Assembly (NCBI RefSeq): GCF_964340395.1
Contig: NC_135563.1
Location: 5,348,922 to 5,412,921, forward strand
Direction of reading: 5' to 3'
Origin: Glandiceps talaboti
Lineage: Eukaryota > Hemichordata > Enteropneusta > Spengelidae
Length of the DNA stretch: 64,000 bases
Part shown: in pieces, positions 37,445 through 50,130 of the stretch
Layout: every line of letters begins with the position of its first letter
Position numbering within the stretch: the stretch's first letter is position 1
Made by a program: the position numbers and the translations under genes
Notes under the pieces: generated by a model
What the model was told of the DNA's origin: nothing
Databases searched by the model: none
Seen by the model: the letters and a program-made list of their open reading frames with translations, nothing else

Positions 37445-39268
37445 CCCTAACGGACATTGCAGGAGTATGGCAGAGAACTCTTGTTCAACGTCACGCCAAT
37501 GTTGAGCTCAGAATATAGGTGGCGCTATCCCTAATTTCAAACACACATGTAGCTACGATCATGCAGTAAAATATGAACAGATTTTCCCATTGTCCATACA
37601 TTTATTATTTCGACTGATATGTAAAACACGTACGTAACCCTATCAATTTTCGCAAGACTGGTTTCAGTTGTTCTAAAGGTTAGGTTTTCATTAGTGAGCA
37701 GAACTCTTCCGTTCGTCAGTATTCAGAATTGTTATAGAGTTCATATAATTCTACCTATATCTAAGGACGTAACCTCAATTTCATCTGCAATGATGACTAA
37801 ATCTGGTACTGTGACATAAAGTACTTTGTTCTCTCGAAATGAATATTGACACGTGTATTTGAAGAGTGATATATCCCTACTGTAATATCGAGTAACCATG
37901 CTTTAGGTGATACAACTTATTTACTCTGTCTATTCATTTTAAATGAAATACGACATGATCAAACGGAATGAGTAACTGGTACGATTACACGGCACTGTGT
38001 TGTCCTGTGCAAACTGTCGAAATATAACACCATGTGGTCTATGTTGCTCTGGCACGCACTTGAATACGTATATACCAGCATTACGAAGTGGACTTTTTGT
38101 GTATAATTAGCTTTCAATGCAGTGCTTTCAACGTGGCAGCTGCCTATATACTCGGGAAGGACAACATAGTAGCGTTACTTGCTTCCTGGCGCCTCTTTAG
38201 GTGGTCTGTTTTCCTATAAATCAAAGTGCGCCCAGTTTCAGAAGTGAATTTCTGTCGACATTGCACTTTCGAATGGTGAAAGCGCTCCTACCTTCTTAAT
38301 AACATTTGAGGGTGTCCGGAGAGCAGGAGCAAAACATTAGAAATTTTATTTTTTTGGGATTGAAATACTTAGTATTACTGTTTCTTGATAACGAAGTCCC
38401 CAGACGTAAGAACTCAAGACACCCTATATATTTATAGTGTAATCTATGGCAACTTTCTCATGATTAAATTCATCAAATGTTCATAAACTTTGATTGTGAA
38501 TGTGTAGGGTAACGGTTGTCATAACGATCTTAACAACTCTCAAGAGATGTACATAGGACACGAATATAATTGAATCAAATCTCTATCTGTAGCTATGGGG
38601 GTCGGTCGCTTTCAACCTTTGAAGATAGACTATGGTAACTAATAACGATGACACGAATACCTTATGCAATTTAAAAAATGATGCGATGATCGAAAATGTC
38701 AGATGAGGTAACAGTCTCGAACATAAAAGGGTAATAATGTTTCAGGGCTTCTTTATTATGGCAGCGGAAACGAAGTCCGTGCTTATGTGATTTACATATG
38801 TCAGTTACACCAGCGACGCGGAAAATCTAGTATTCAAGGGATCATTCTAACAAAATGAGTAACGGAATAATCATAGAAGGAGCTGGTATTCAATATAATC
38901 CGTATAATCCAATGCAGACACGCTCCCGGGATAAAGCGAGATGGCGCCAGTTAATAATACATAGCTTGAATAAGTTCCTCTTGCTTAAAGGAATACCCTA
39001 TACGTGGTTTATCAGAAAAGATGGGCAATGTTGTCATTCTCCCCTGATACTAATCCTAAGCATATTGCAGCAGCAGTTCTATCAAAATGACAAATGTAAT
39101 TTTCTCCGATCCGTCATGTGTTCGATGACCACTCATTTACAATTATTCTACCATCTCATCTTGTTTACATGAAGCAAACCTGATTTGTGATATATTGAAG
39201 GATACGAACTTCTATATTCAATAATTATAATGGTGCTTTTCCACCTTAATCAGATAATGATTACCTTT
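37445..39268. other. no gene supported
   Basis: A 105-codon ATG frame (38855-39172; context ACAAAATGAG) has no recognisable domain. The rest is unremarkable. Confidence 0.4.
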
Positions 39269-39348
39269 ATCTAGTTTTCGAATATGTAAATGTCTGTTTA
39301 TCTAGCTTATGAATATGTAAATGTCTGTTTATCTAGGTTACGAATATC
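39269..39348 (+). repeat. 31-bp tandem repeat, about 2.6 units
   Basis: The unit ATCTAG...GAATATGTAAATGTCTGTTT occurs at 39269 and 39300, with a partial unit at 39331. Confidence 0.9.
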
Positions 39349-39844
39349 TAATATCTGGTAACCCCAAATTTATCGAATAGCAAAGTTCTCCAAAACATTA
39401 GTTCGCCAGCAGTTTTATTCACAATATTGAACAATTTCGGACAAGTGTTAACTCACCCGAGACGTGGTTCATATTTTTAAACAGAAAATCTGTTAGATTT
39501 CAGTCACTCCAAACTGTCCCGTATTTTTACAGTGTGTGATATACCAATCACGAGAACACATGTAAGATAATTATTAGCGATGGGTTTATACGCCATCATG
39601 TGTGATTTGAAGAAGAAAAGTTCTGAGTGTTAACTCCGCATTAGCTAAGTTCAGGTGTAGCTGGATTTCACCCATTAGAAAGTAAGAAGTTATTTTGTAA
39701 GATGTTACAGCCTTGTATCATGTAAAGAAAACCTATTAGTAAAAGATTATATTTCACTAGCACTGATAGAAAAAAATCCATTGTGAAGCATGGCACCTTA
39801 AGAACTCCCCAGGGAGCATGCAATTCTTGAAACCACTATAAGCG

Positions 39845-39960
39845 GCTAGGATTAAAGCATTAACAACATTCACCTCATCCTACCGAGTCCCCTATTATAC
39901 AGATGGGCTGACCTTGGCACAATAGTGGTTCAAATCTGGTCCAAGGACATTACCAATTAA
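39845..39960 (+). repeat. possible decayed SINE fragment
   Basis: Contains CCTACCGAGTCCCCTATTATACAGATGGG (about 39882-39908, in two parts CCTACCGAGTCCCC and ATTATACAGATGGG) and GGTCCAAGGACATTACC. This resembles the CCTACC..GTACCCATTTATACACCTGGG and CCCAAGGACA blocks of some invertebrate SINEs. No tRNA-like head is visible. Confidence 0.35.
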
Positions 39961-40251
39961 AACAAACGGCAGCCTGAACTATTAGCTGTAAGTACAATAA
40001 TTGTAGCTCGGAAAAGCCTAGCAGCATTGTACCTTTATAGAAAAAATGAATCATAAGTGGCTATGTTTTCCTTGGGGGAATTGTATCACACACGCATTAT
40101 AGTTAATTTCATACAAACGATTTTGCTAAGGTTGTCCAGTACTTACTATAAACGTAATGAATTATGAAAAGTCATTACTTATTCAAGACACGTTCTACTG
40201 CTAACTGCAAATCTGCTATGTTATTAAATAATTTGAATGGAAATCTCACTG

Positions 40252-40285
<34 letters not shown>

Positions 40286-40287
40286 AA
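40252..40287 (+). repeat. (TA)n microsatellite
   Basis: Short TA tract with one TTA interruption. Confidence 0.95.
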
Positions 40288-40838
40288 CAACACCCCAGCA
40301 AAAAACAAAAGAGACAAACATCTTGTCACCACAGAAAAAAGTTTAAATGTGTCCTTTCAGAAACATTCATAATTATAATATGTTTCATTCATTTCTTACT
40401 TGTAAGATGTTGAAATAAATGTGCCATATTTGAGATAACTTTAAGAAATGGCTTAATGTGTCACAATCTGTGTTTTATAGACTTTTTATTCAAGTGAAAC
40501 CTCGATTAAACTGTTGTGGCATAATGTTAACATTGTTGCATTCTATGACATTACAATTGTCTTCTTGTATTGTAAGAACAGTTGATTACATGATAGAATT
40601 TCCTCAACTTGTTTAATACGTAATTTATAAATTACAACATCGGATCATATATAAGCCAGATCTTAATACCAGCTTTGAGTTCTATCAAACTTAGGTGATT
40701 GGTAAGTATGCCTTAGTAAGCAGTATACTGGGGGCACCTTTTAAATATGCAGGGAAATTTACGCCTCGAAACGTACATACTAGCTTGTGCTCATTTAAAT
40801 ATGTAATCAAGCCTGTGTTAGGATAATTTCTCTCTGTG

Positions 40839-40930
40839 GTATGTATGTATGTATGTATGTATGTATGTATGTATGTATGTATGCATGCATGCACGCACGT
40901 ACGCATGTATGTATGTATGTATGTATGTAT
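40839..40930 (+). repeat. (GTAT)n microsatellite
   Basis: GTAT units interrupted by a GCATGCATGCACGCACGTACGC-like variant patch. Confidence 0.95.
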
Positions 40931-41585
40931 ATTTCTACCGTTATTTATAACTATGAGCAAAAAGCTATTTCACCTCTGTCAAATCAGAAAATTATTTTTG
41001 TTATTTATGGTATTTATGAATTGTTCCCATGTCATTGCGGTTAGTGGAGTATGAATTGAATGCATATCCAGCTTTAACGATATGTAGAATGAATCAAATT
41101 TTACGATCTGCAGCATGCCTAACAAACAATATGATGTATTAAGAAATTCAGCTTACTTTGACCTAGGTTGTTATAAAACAGGAAAGTGACATGCCTTCTG
41201 TCTCCGTGTAAAGTATAATCTGTCACGTTGTTGGCAGGATAATACCTATAGTTTGTTTAAGTTCAGGGCAAGTACTGCCACGTTATCGTATAAAGTTATG
41301 CTAACCTTGAAAATAGTTTATTATAAAAGCAATACCGTAGATGTACAGTTTTATGGTTGATGAATATTTTATAAGCACGTTTGAATAACGAAGAGACCGT
41401 TTGGACATTTTCTAGAATGACAGACACATTTACACAAGTATAACACCATGCATTTTGCGAGCTAACGTCAAAAGACGTAGTTGGTAAATGTGCTGCAAAA
41501 TGTTTTTCCATATACCTCGTAATATGTATCCATGTTACATACAAATTTAAAGACGCATTGCTAAGGAAATTATCACTGTGTCAAC

Positions 41586-41586
<1 letters not shown>

Positions 41587-41649
<63 letters not shown>
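41587..41649 (+). repeat. (CT)n microsatellite
   Basis: About 31 CT dinucleotides. Confidence 0.97.
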
Positions 41650-41652
<3 letters not shown>

Positions 41653-42776
41653 AATCAACTTTCTAATTACTCGATATTTAAGTGTAAGGGATAAGTTGCA
41701 GCGAGGGAATTTTATGTTACAAGATATTTTTGAAATAGACATGAAATGTGATAATCACATTCTAAGTTGCGATAATCACATAGCCCAGTCTTCTAAGCAT
41801 ACTTCTAACAGGTTCAGCAAATCAGTGGACGTGTATACGTACAGCCTAAGGGAACGCCGCCAGTTAACATTCCTCGAATGGTGTGTTGTATTCTCCTGCC
41901 TTGGATAAATTGACTACTGAAATTCGAGTGCACAAATTACGAATTATTGTTATCATCACTCTCTACTTGTATGTGGTGACCATGACGTGGACGAGAACAC
42001 TTATAACACTTGACTCGTTGTTCAATGTATGCCATATTTTTGACTAACTTCGAAAGGACATCCACATAGTCCATATACAAATAAAGTCTTAATATAAGTG
42101 TTTTAATGAGAGTGAGTAGATTCTTGACCTTTCGATCGGAATATTGTACGCCGATTCTTATCAAACTATGCTAAAGTCGCAGGGTATTGGAGATGCAAAG
42201 TATACAATCAAGGTAAAAATAGTCTTGATTTACTTATTTATTCTGAAATATTGATGATGTACCCATATCAATAAATGATAACACGAGACTGAATATGTAT
42301 TGACATGCAATTTAATTAATAGGCACAAATGATTAGTTATAATTACGTTGTCATGACATCCAATAAGACAAATAAGAATTACATTGCAATAATGTCACAT
42401 GATATCAGATGACAAGACATTCATAAAGAATAGTACTGCACTAGACGAACTAGATGTCTAGATACAGATACGACGTGTAGACATATTGACAGAAATGGCA
42501 TAATTCATGTGACTTCGGCTTCTCAGAATGTTTATAAAAAGTACATTAGTAATAAGCTGTTTTGTGGAAAAACGAGGTGTTTAATAATATCTGAAAATTC
42601 GTAAACGCAAACGAAAATGTGTGGGTAATTCCTATAAATATTTTATTCAAGAATATGAGATAAGTTAACATCGTCCGGTGCGTAGTGTACAAAACAGTAA
42701 TACCTAGGTGAGGATAAACATAAACATTTCTTTTAGCTAAGATATCTTGAGAAAAATTACTGTACTTTAAAATTAC
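41650..42776. other. no gene seen
   Basis: AT-rich. The frames at 41937-42164 and in 41558-41908 lack motifs. Confidence 0.5.
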
Positions 42777-42903
42777 ACATACATACATACATACATACAT
42801 ACATACATACATACATACATACATACATACATACATACATACAAACACATACATACATACATACATACATACATACATACATACATACATACATACATAC
42901 ATA
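42777..42903 (+). repeat. (CATA)n microsatellite
   Basis: About 31 CATA units with one CAAACA interruption. The 230-codon minus-strand frame spanning it (42546-43238) is kept open by the repeat and is not taken as a gene. Confidence 0.97.
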
Positions 42904-43115
42904 AGATAGCTGGAATATAAATATGTATGTGCATACACAAATGTAGAAGACATACATGCTAATAAAGTAAGTACTATGATATTTATATTTTGAGTTTTAT
43001 CCACAACGAAAAGTGAAGCAATATCCACGTCGTCTTCTCCAATAATACACTTGTTATTGAAATGATTATTTCGATGTCGCAAGTTATACTTTAAAAATAC
43101 TGCCAATGACACTGT

Positions 43116-44117
43116 AGCACAACTGAACATTTTAATAATGTTTATCCATATGTTAGTCCATGCTAACAATAGGTGTCCATTTGCTGAATCCAGTTGCCTA
43201 TCCAACCATGTTGCTATCTTTGTGATATACGCGATCATTTGGCTGTTGCTTTGGGCGTGGTCATGCTGCTAGGCAAATTTACATACATTTTTTTAAATGT
43301 TTATTCAATTGTCTATTAATCCCCGTTGTTATCTACGCAATATATGTGATTATTTGGCTGTTGTTATGGGGTGGTCTTGTTGCTAGGCACATTTGCATAC
43401 ACTTTTGGAATGTTTATTCGTTTGTTTTCCAATTCCTGTTGTTACCTTCGCAATATACATGATCATTTGGCTGTTGTTATGGGCGTAGTCTTGTTGCTAA
43501 GCAAATTTACATACATTTTTGAATGTTTATGCAATTGTCTATTAATCCCTGATATCTTTGTGAAATACATGGCCGTTTGGCTGTTACTATGGGCGTGGTC
43601 ATTGTTGCTAGGGATTTTTGCATACATTTTTTAAATGTTTACTCACTTGCCTACCAGAAGATGTTGTTATTTCAGCAAAATATACTGCCATTTGGTTGTT
43701 GCTAAGGGCGTGGTCATGGTTGTTTTGAAGAAAACCTGCAGAATAACACTTTCAGAAACATCTCACCAAGTTTCAGATTCATTGACCAAGTACTTTTTGA
43801 GATATAAGTTTTTGACCAAAAATGAACATTTCTACACCTAATTTGTATATCACGGAATCATTGTATGCTTTTGACCTAAAAGACACATTTCTAGCCATAA
43901 TTTGCATATCACTGATGGGACCATCATATCATGAACAATTCTTAGTAAAAGCAACCTGAAGAATGTTTCACCCAAAGTTCAGCCCAATCTGCCCAGCAGT
44001 TTTTGAGTTGAAGTTTTTTGACCAAAGATCACATTTTTTTAACCAAATCACAAACCGGTGGACAGACAGATGCCGGGCGATGCCAATAGCACAACTGAAC
44101 CTCAGTTCAGTTGTGCT
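43116..44117 (+). mobile_element. Helentron-like element, family H2
   Basis: The 5' motif AGCACAACTGAAC (43116-43128) returns at the 3' end as a perfect hairpin (44088-44117): AGCACAACTGAAC, loop CTCA, GTTCAGTTGTGCT. Between them are about 4.6 tandem modules of 111-115 bp (43188-43720; anchor GGGCGTGGTC near 43253, 43368, 43479, 43591 and 43706), a unique segment, and a short GGACAGACAG tract (44059-44070). AAAAAG follows the hairpin. The plan matches H1 although the sequences are unrelated. The element ends 176 bp from the stop codon of the second GPCR. No protein is encoded. Confidence 0.75.
43188..43720 (+). repeat. ~113-bp tandem modules of H2
   Basis: Each unit has TTTGGCTGTTG-TATGGGCGTGGTC, TTGCTAGGCAAATTT and CATACATTTTT-AATGTTTA, spaced 111 to 115 bp. 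Confidence 0.9.
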
Positions 44118-44292
44118 AAAAAGTAAATGCTGGATTTCATTTCTCGGCATTGTCCTTATGCTTCTAGAACATTTCAAGGATCAGAAGAAGAGTTTTATAC
44201 GACCATGCTAAACTAAGATAAACACACATATTATTCGTCTATTTGAAAATGCGTTCATATGTAGCATTATTGTTAAATACCAGAAGATGATT
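44118..44292. other. 3' flank of the second GPCR gene
   Basis: A spacer between the H2 hairpin and the GPCR stop codon. On the minus strand it would be the 3' UTR. No clear AATAAA is visible in this short interval, so the transcript may end inside H2. Confidence 0.4.
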
Positions 44293-45191
44293 TTATAGGA
44301 CTGTTCCACTTGATATTGTCATGGAGCCAGTGCCAGACGTCATTGTCCCACTCCTTTTCATTTGTTTCTTTAATCCAAGAGCCCTTAAAAAAGCAGATCG
44401 AAATTTAGTAGACATAACATTGTAAATAATTGGATTGATTGAAGAATTGATATACGTCAGAACACGACACGAAATAACCAGCCTGTAGACACCCTCTATG
44501 CCGAGTGTCATCTGTTGTTCAGCAGTGCCATATTGGAACCAAAGGCTGACAATCCGTTGTGGTAATAAACACAGAAAGAATGTAATAACTACAGTGATTA
44601 ACATGTACACAACCCGACTCCTTGTTCGTTCTTGCTCTTCAAAAGGATCCCTCTTTCGAAGCTGAGTGGTCCGATTGTACCGTCGTGCCATGACGTCTCG
44701 TGGTCCTTTATTTACCAAACTATCCATTTGAACCCCTGAAGTTTCTGTCCCTTCTTTTATAACTTGTTTGCCTCTATTGTGGTTTCTTGCTACTTTATTC
44801 CGGATCATTGACATGCTACGATGTAAAGTAAATGCAACTTTGAGATACATCGCTCCAAGCACAAAAAGTGGTATGACAAAGAAGAGAACAAAACAGGAAA
44901 TTATATACACCTCTGCAAGCAACGAATTTATGAATGTCCCACATTCGTAGAGGAGGTCACCACTAGGAGAAACGTCATATGCAGAGTATTTCGCCATAAA
45001 CAAGTAGGGGACACTTCCAAGACAGGAAATAAACCATATCATTGAACAAAAAACAATGCATCGTTTAGGGGTGATAGTGTACTTTGCTTTGAGAGGGTAA
45101 CATATCGCCACATATCTCTCGATGCTGATAAAAGCCAGAGTTAACACGGAAGCTTGAGCTGCGGAGTATTCCAAGAACGGGATGAGTTTAC
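44293..45191 (-). CDS. class A neuropeptide GPCR paralogue, terminal exon (TM3-TM7)
   Basis: Close paralogue of the receptor exon at 5702-6609, encoding about 299 residues. It shares KLIPFLEYSAAQASVLTL, ERYVAICYPLKAKYTITP, the ECL2 YECGT cysteine, FFVIPLF in TM5, FFLCLLPQRIVSLWFQYG in TM6, and NPIIYNVMSTKFRSAFLRAL in TM7/helix 8. TM6-TM7 are nearly identical to the other copy. ICL3 and the C-tail are unalignable, so the two are long-diverged functional-looking duplicates, not a recent copy. The exon starts after TTATTTCAG at the same phase-1 site (T|GT would give Cys). The tail is Ser/Thr/Gly-rich and ends GTVL, a class I PDZ-ligand pattern. The frame is intact. Upstream exons should lie right of 45191 but were not found. 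Confidence 0.9.
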
Positions 45192-47218
45192 CTGAAATAA
45201 TGACAAAAAAATGGATTTCAATTAAAATAAGAATAAAAGTATATGCAACTTACAAAGAAGTTATGTGGTTAAAATTATACAATACTTAATTAAACATAAG
45301 AAAAGTGACTCATACAAAATTGGTCACATTGAGCTTCCTTTATCGACAACAACAAAATTACATAAGAAGGAAGCTTAAGATATGCACTTTCAAAAAATTA
45401 TATTTAATCTATTAGATAGCTTAAAAAGCTATCGTAAAAGTTTATAAGAAACAGTATTATTGTACGAAAGATCCTGTATTACAAATACATCCGATATCAT
45501 TTGAAGATGAGGACATGGTAAAAAAAAGAAGAAAAAAAAGATAATTAATGCGCAAGAGAATACGGCGACGGGACTACCTCCAGGCCCCTCACATCAGTGT
45601 AGATGTTCATAAATATATAAATCGGTGTTAAAACAACGTTTAAGGACCTACACAGATGCAACACGTATGGCATAAAATCAAATAACCTTGTGGGTATAGA
45701 TTAATGGTAGACTGTACGTCGGGATTGGTGTCCACTGTGACAAAACCATATGCTTCAAGATTCCAATGATTATGCTCTAGATACATATAGACTTCAATTC
45801 ATGGCATGGACGGCGTCAATATATCCCATTTGATTGTTATTTCGTCTAATGTACTTTTTCCTTTAGTCCATTGCATTGCATACCTCTTAATATACCAGTA
45901 TACTTCGATTATTAAAAAAATGCATCTAAAGATCCAATTGTGATAACCATTTACAAGACAATTCCTAAAGCTGGATTAAAATCTAATCTTTCAAACGCCA
46001 TCGCAGCCTACTACATTTTAATACACTTTTAATACTTACCCCAGCTTACCATTGAAGAAAATATCTTTATTCATTAGATGCCTTATTTATACAGTGAGTT
46101 AAAGTTCATACAGTGAGTTAAAGTAAAACGTTATATTCCATTAAGCCATGCCAGCTTAGCAGTGTTAAATCTCAGTACTATCTGGCCTTGATTGGTACGA
46201 AGACCTCTATGAACCTTCTGCTTAACCTGATTAATACAAGTGGTTAAAATCAGACTACTCCTGCTACATTGTCTTTGCCAACTTTTTTTCTGAATCACTA
46301 TGAATGCCACTCTGCTGAACTACAATATGCCACCTTTAATTTCGCAGGATTCTTATTCATCTTCACTACTCACATTTAAGAACAGAAGGCTGATTTTGTG
46401 AAAATTAGTACGATTCAAACAGTCACCATGTTAATTAAGACAATAATGGCATAGGAAGTATACGTGTTAGTCAAAGTGGTGCTCGCAATAAATCTTCATA
46501 AATAAAGTGTGATTCAGTGTTGAGTTGATTACGACAAAATGAAAATTAATGTATAAGGATAACCAGGTTTTTTCACCCATGTTCCCTCGAGTACAGTTAC
46601 TTCACTATTAATAATACCTTTGCTATTGAAGCAGATTTAGAATATCCCATATGCACCATTATAGTACTTGACTACATCAAGCAAATATCGGAAGTAAACC
46701 GAGAAATTGTATAAAATTTGCAGTCTTATTTCAGGCTCTATTAGCTTGCAAAGGATTGCAATATTTCTATCGCTATTTAATCTTGCTTAAGTGGAGTAAA
46801 GTAACGAATTTTCAATTTATATTATACAATTCATACATAGAAAAATCGAATAACCCTACTTGATGGAGAGATCTTTTATTATGAAATGAGATTATACTTT
46901 GCGATGAACATGAATTGAGGAAATGCAACAAGACATCTCGTAAAGGAACAGGCATTTGTCACGTCCAAAGGAAACCAATCTATTGTAAGTTATAAGACTT
47001 CATAAAACTGTAAAATACGCGTCTCGTTGAAGCAACACGTGCAACGAAACTTACCTACTTCTTTTCGTTGGTAGGCCCGTGTTGTACATCTTAACATAAT
47101 ATAGATTTTAAAATGTTTACGCATAGTATACTAAGTTCAAATTACTGAACAGTTGGCATAAATAAGCTGGTAAGTTGTATCTCCTGTCACAGAGGAGATT
47201 ATCTGGTGTCGAAACTGC
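45192..47218. other. probable intron or 5' flank of the second GPCR, nothing recognised
   Basis: Begins (minus strand) with the acceptor tract TTTTTTTGTCATTATTTCAG. A donor-like TTT|GTAAGT near 45247 is preceded by in-frame stops and lies too close to be the real upstream exon. No TM1/TM2 coding frame is seen. Confidence 0.45.
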
Positions 47219-47368
47219 TGAACCACTGTGGTCATGTCGTGACTGTTGGGTGAACCACTGTGGTCATGTCCTGGTTGTTCAACCACTGTGGCCATGTCCA
47301 GACGGTTCAACCACTTTGGTCAGTCATGTCCAGACGGTTCAACCACTGTGGTCATGTCCAAAAAATGT
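47219..47368 (+). repeat. 28/32-bp minisatellite, about five units
   Basis: Units start with AACCACTGTGGTCATGTC at 47221, 47253, 47281, 47309 and 47341. Lengths alternate between 28 and 32 bp. Translated in one frame it gives repeated NHCGHV, a by-product of the repeat. Confidence 0.92.
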
Positions 47369-47697
47369 ACAAGACCCATGTCAAAATATTGAATTTTCTG
47401 TTTTTATTAAATTTTTGGCCAATGACAAATCACTTTCACCTCTTCCAGCTTGAGTGAGTTCAACTAACAAGCAGTCATTACTGCAAAGGATGTGTAGTCC
47501 TGCGGTGAATTTGTTTTAGAACACATAATGTTTATGGAGCCTCAGTTGTGTATTTATTTGAAATACTGTTAATATATCATTTGGACAGCTCGGAAAAGCA
47601 TTTTATGTTTTTCTCTCATTTCCAGTCAGCCCTACTAAAAGAAGTAGTACCATGACATCTCGCGTTTATACAACTCTCATTTATTGTTACCGTTTTT

Positions 47698-48598
47698 TCT
47701 TCCGTTAGGAAGAGATATATTTATGGATGGAAGTCTGTGTGTCTTTGTGTGTGTCTGTCTGTCTGTGTCATCGTTTTCTCCATAACGGCTTGCTCAATTC
47801 AAACATAATTTTGAAGACGTATTCCGTAGGGTAATGGCAAGGTTATGGTAAAAATCCCGTGAATATTAATGAGCAATCTACGTAATTAATGATTTTCTGT
47901 AATTAGGCTATATCTCAAGAATGCACGCTTCAAATTCATTATAACTTGGTACACACATTTGCAATACCAAAGCGCACCTGTCCTGAAAATATTACTAGAT
48001 TTTAGTTTTAATAGGTTATTGGCATATTTTCGATTGGCCACAAAAAAAGAAAAAAAATAGTTTCTCGTCAGGAAATGTCGTCTAAAGTGGTGCGACTTTA
48101 TCACCATTTTCTAAAACACGACTGGCTCAATTCAAACGAAATTTATTGCATGTGTTCTGAAGGGTAGAACTGATTCGGTTTCGGTAAACATCCCAAGAAT
48201 ATTAACGAGAAATTTACATAATTAATGGTTTTCGGTAATTAGGCGATATCTCAAGAATGCATACTTCAAATTCAATATAATTTAATACATGCATTTGCGA
48301 TACCAAAGCGCACTTGTCCTGAAAATATTATTGATGTAGCTTTTAGTTTTTATAAATTATTGGCATATTTCTGTAGGCCACTAAAAAGGAAACAATAGTT
48401 TCTCGTCAGGAAATGTTGTCTAAAGTCATACGACGATGCTCTTATATTTTTTTTTACATTCTCATTTGTTGAGAATGTGTTGGCCAGGAGATCACTAACA
48501 GCAATGAGCAAATAGCAATCAATGAGAAAAAATAACTTATTAAGAATGTTCTGTTGTATTCCAACAACGACAATCTCAAAACTTTGCCCTTACGGGAG
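47698..48598 (-). mobile_element. Helentron-like element H1, reverse orientation, both ends
   Basis: Left (3') end: hairpin TCTTCC-GTTA-GGAAGA (47698-47713), then a TGTC/TG tract (47732-47768). The H1 core follows twice, at about 47770-48095 and 48100-48440. Each copy has GTAGGGTAATGGCAAG or a variant, ATATTAATGAGCAAT-like, TAATTAATGATTTTC-like, and TTTCTCGTCAGGAAATG. The right (5') end is CCCTTACGGGAG (48587-48598). An inner block, 48484 onward, is shared with 52098-52342. Confidence 0.75.
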
Positions 48599-48722
48599 AC
48601 ATTCAGTTTACATCTGATCTAGTTACGTTCTTGTACATTAGCTTATTTGTAGATGTAACCCCATTTGTAGTGACATGTGGTAATAGATCACTGTCGATAG
48701 CAGTAACTGTTTTAGATAAGAG
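48484..48722 (+). repeat. duplicated block B, copy 1
   Basis: Nearly identical to 52098-52342 from GGCCAGGAGATCACTAACAG to TTTTAGATAAG, with small differences (for example a deletion around TTCTGTTGTATT). It includes the H1 end and about 120 bp beyond it, so the duplication copied element plus flank. Confidence 0.9.
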
Positions 48723-49811
<1,089 letters not shown>

Positions 49812-50059
49812 ATTAAGCTCTACATCCGTACCGAGCACTGTACACCAGAAGATCTTGAACCACACCACACATTTGTATATATATATATATAGTTTTGCGC
49901 TCTGCCACTGAGTTATATATATTGCGCACTGCCACTGTGGTATAGAGCACTGTCTTAGCAGATTGATACTCACCGAGTTATATATATATATAATTGTATA
50001 TAATTATATGCATACATTTTGAATATATATATAATTGTATATAACTATATGCATACATT

Positions 50060-50128
<69 letters not shown>
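49812..50128. repeat. AT-rich repeats with short duplications
   Basis: CTGCCACTG occurs twice beside TA tracts (49905, 49928). A 41-bp unit (AATTGTATATAA-TATATGCATACATTTTG) is duplicated at 49992 and 50033. A second (AT)n lies at 50062-50126. Confidence 0.85.

Positions 50129-50130
<2 letters not shown>

Noticed and set aside
42546-43238. 230-codon minus-strand open frame
   Set aside because: Its length depends on a (CATA)n tract and on H2 repeat sequence. It has no recognisable domain.
45192-45260. Donor-like TTT|GTAAGT close to the second GPCR acceptor
   Set aside because: The frame before it has in-frame stops and the implied intron is only about 55 bp.
47175-47457. Frame with repeated NHCGHV, like a zinc-binding repeat protein
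   Set aside because: The repeat comes from the 28/32-bp minisatellite. The 32-bp units shift the frame, so no periodic protein is maintained.
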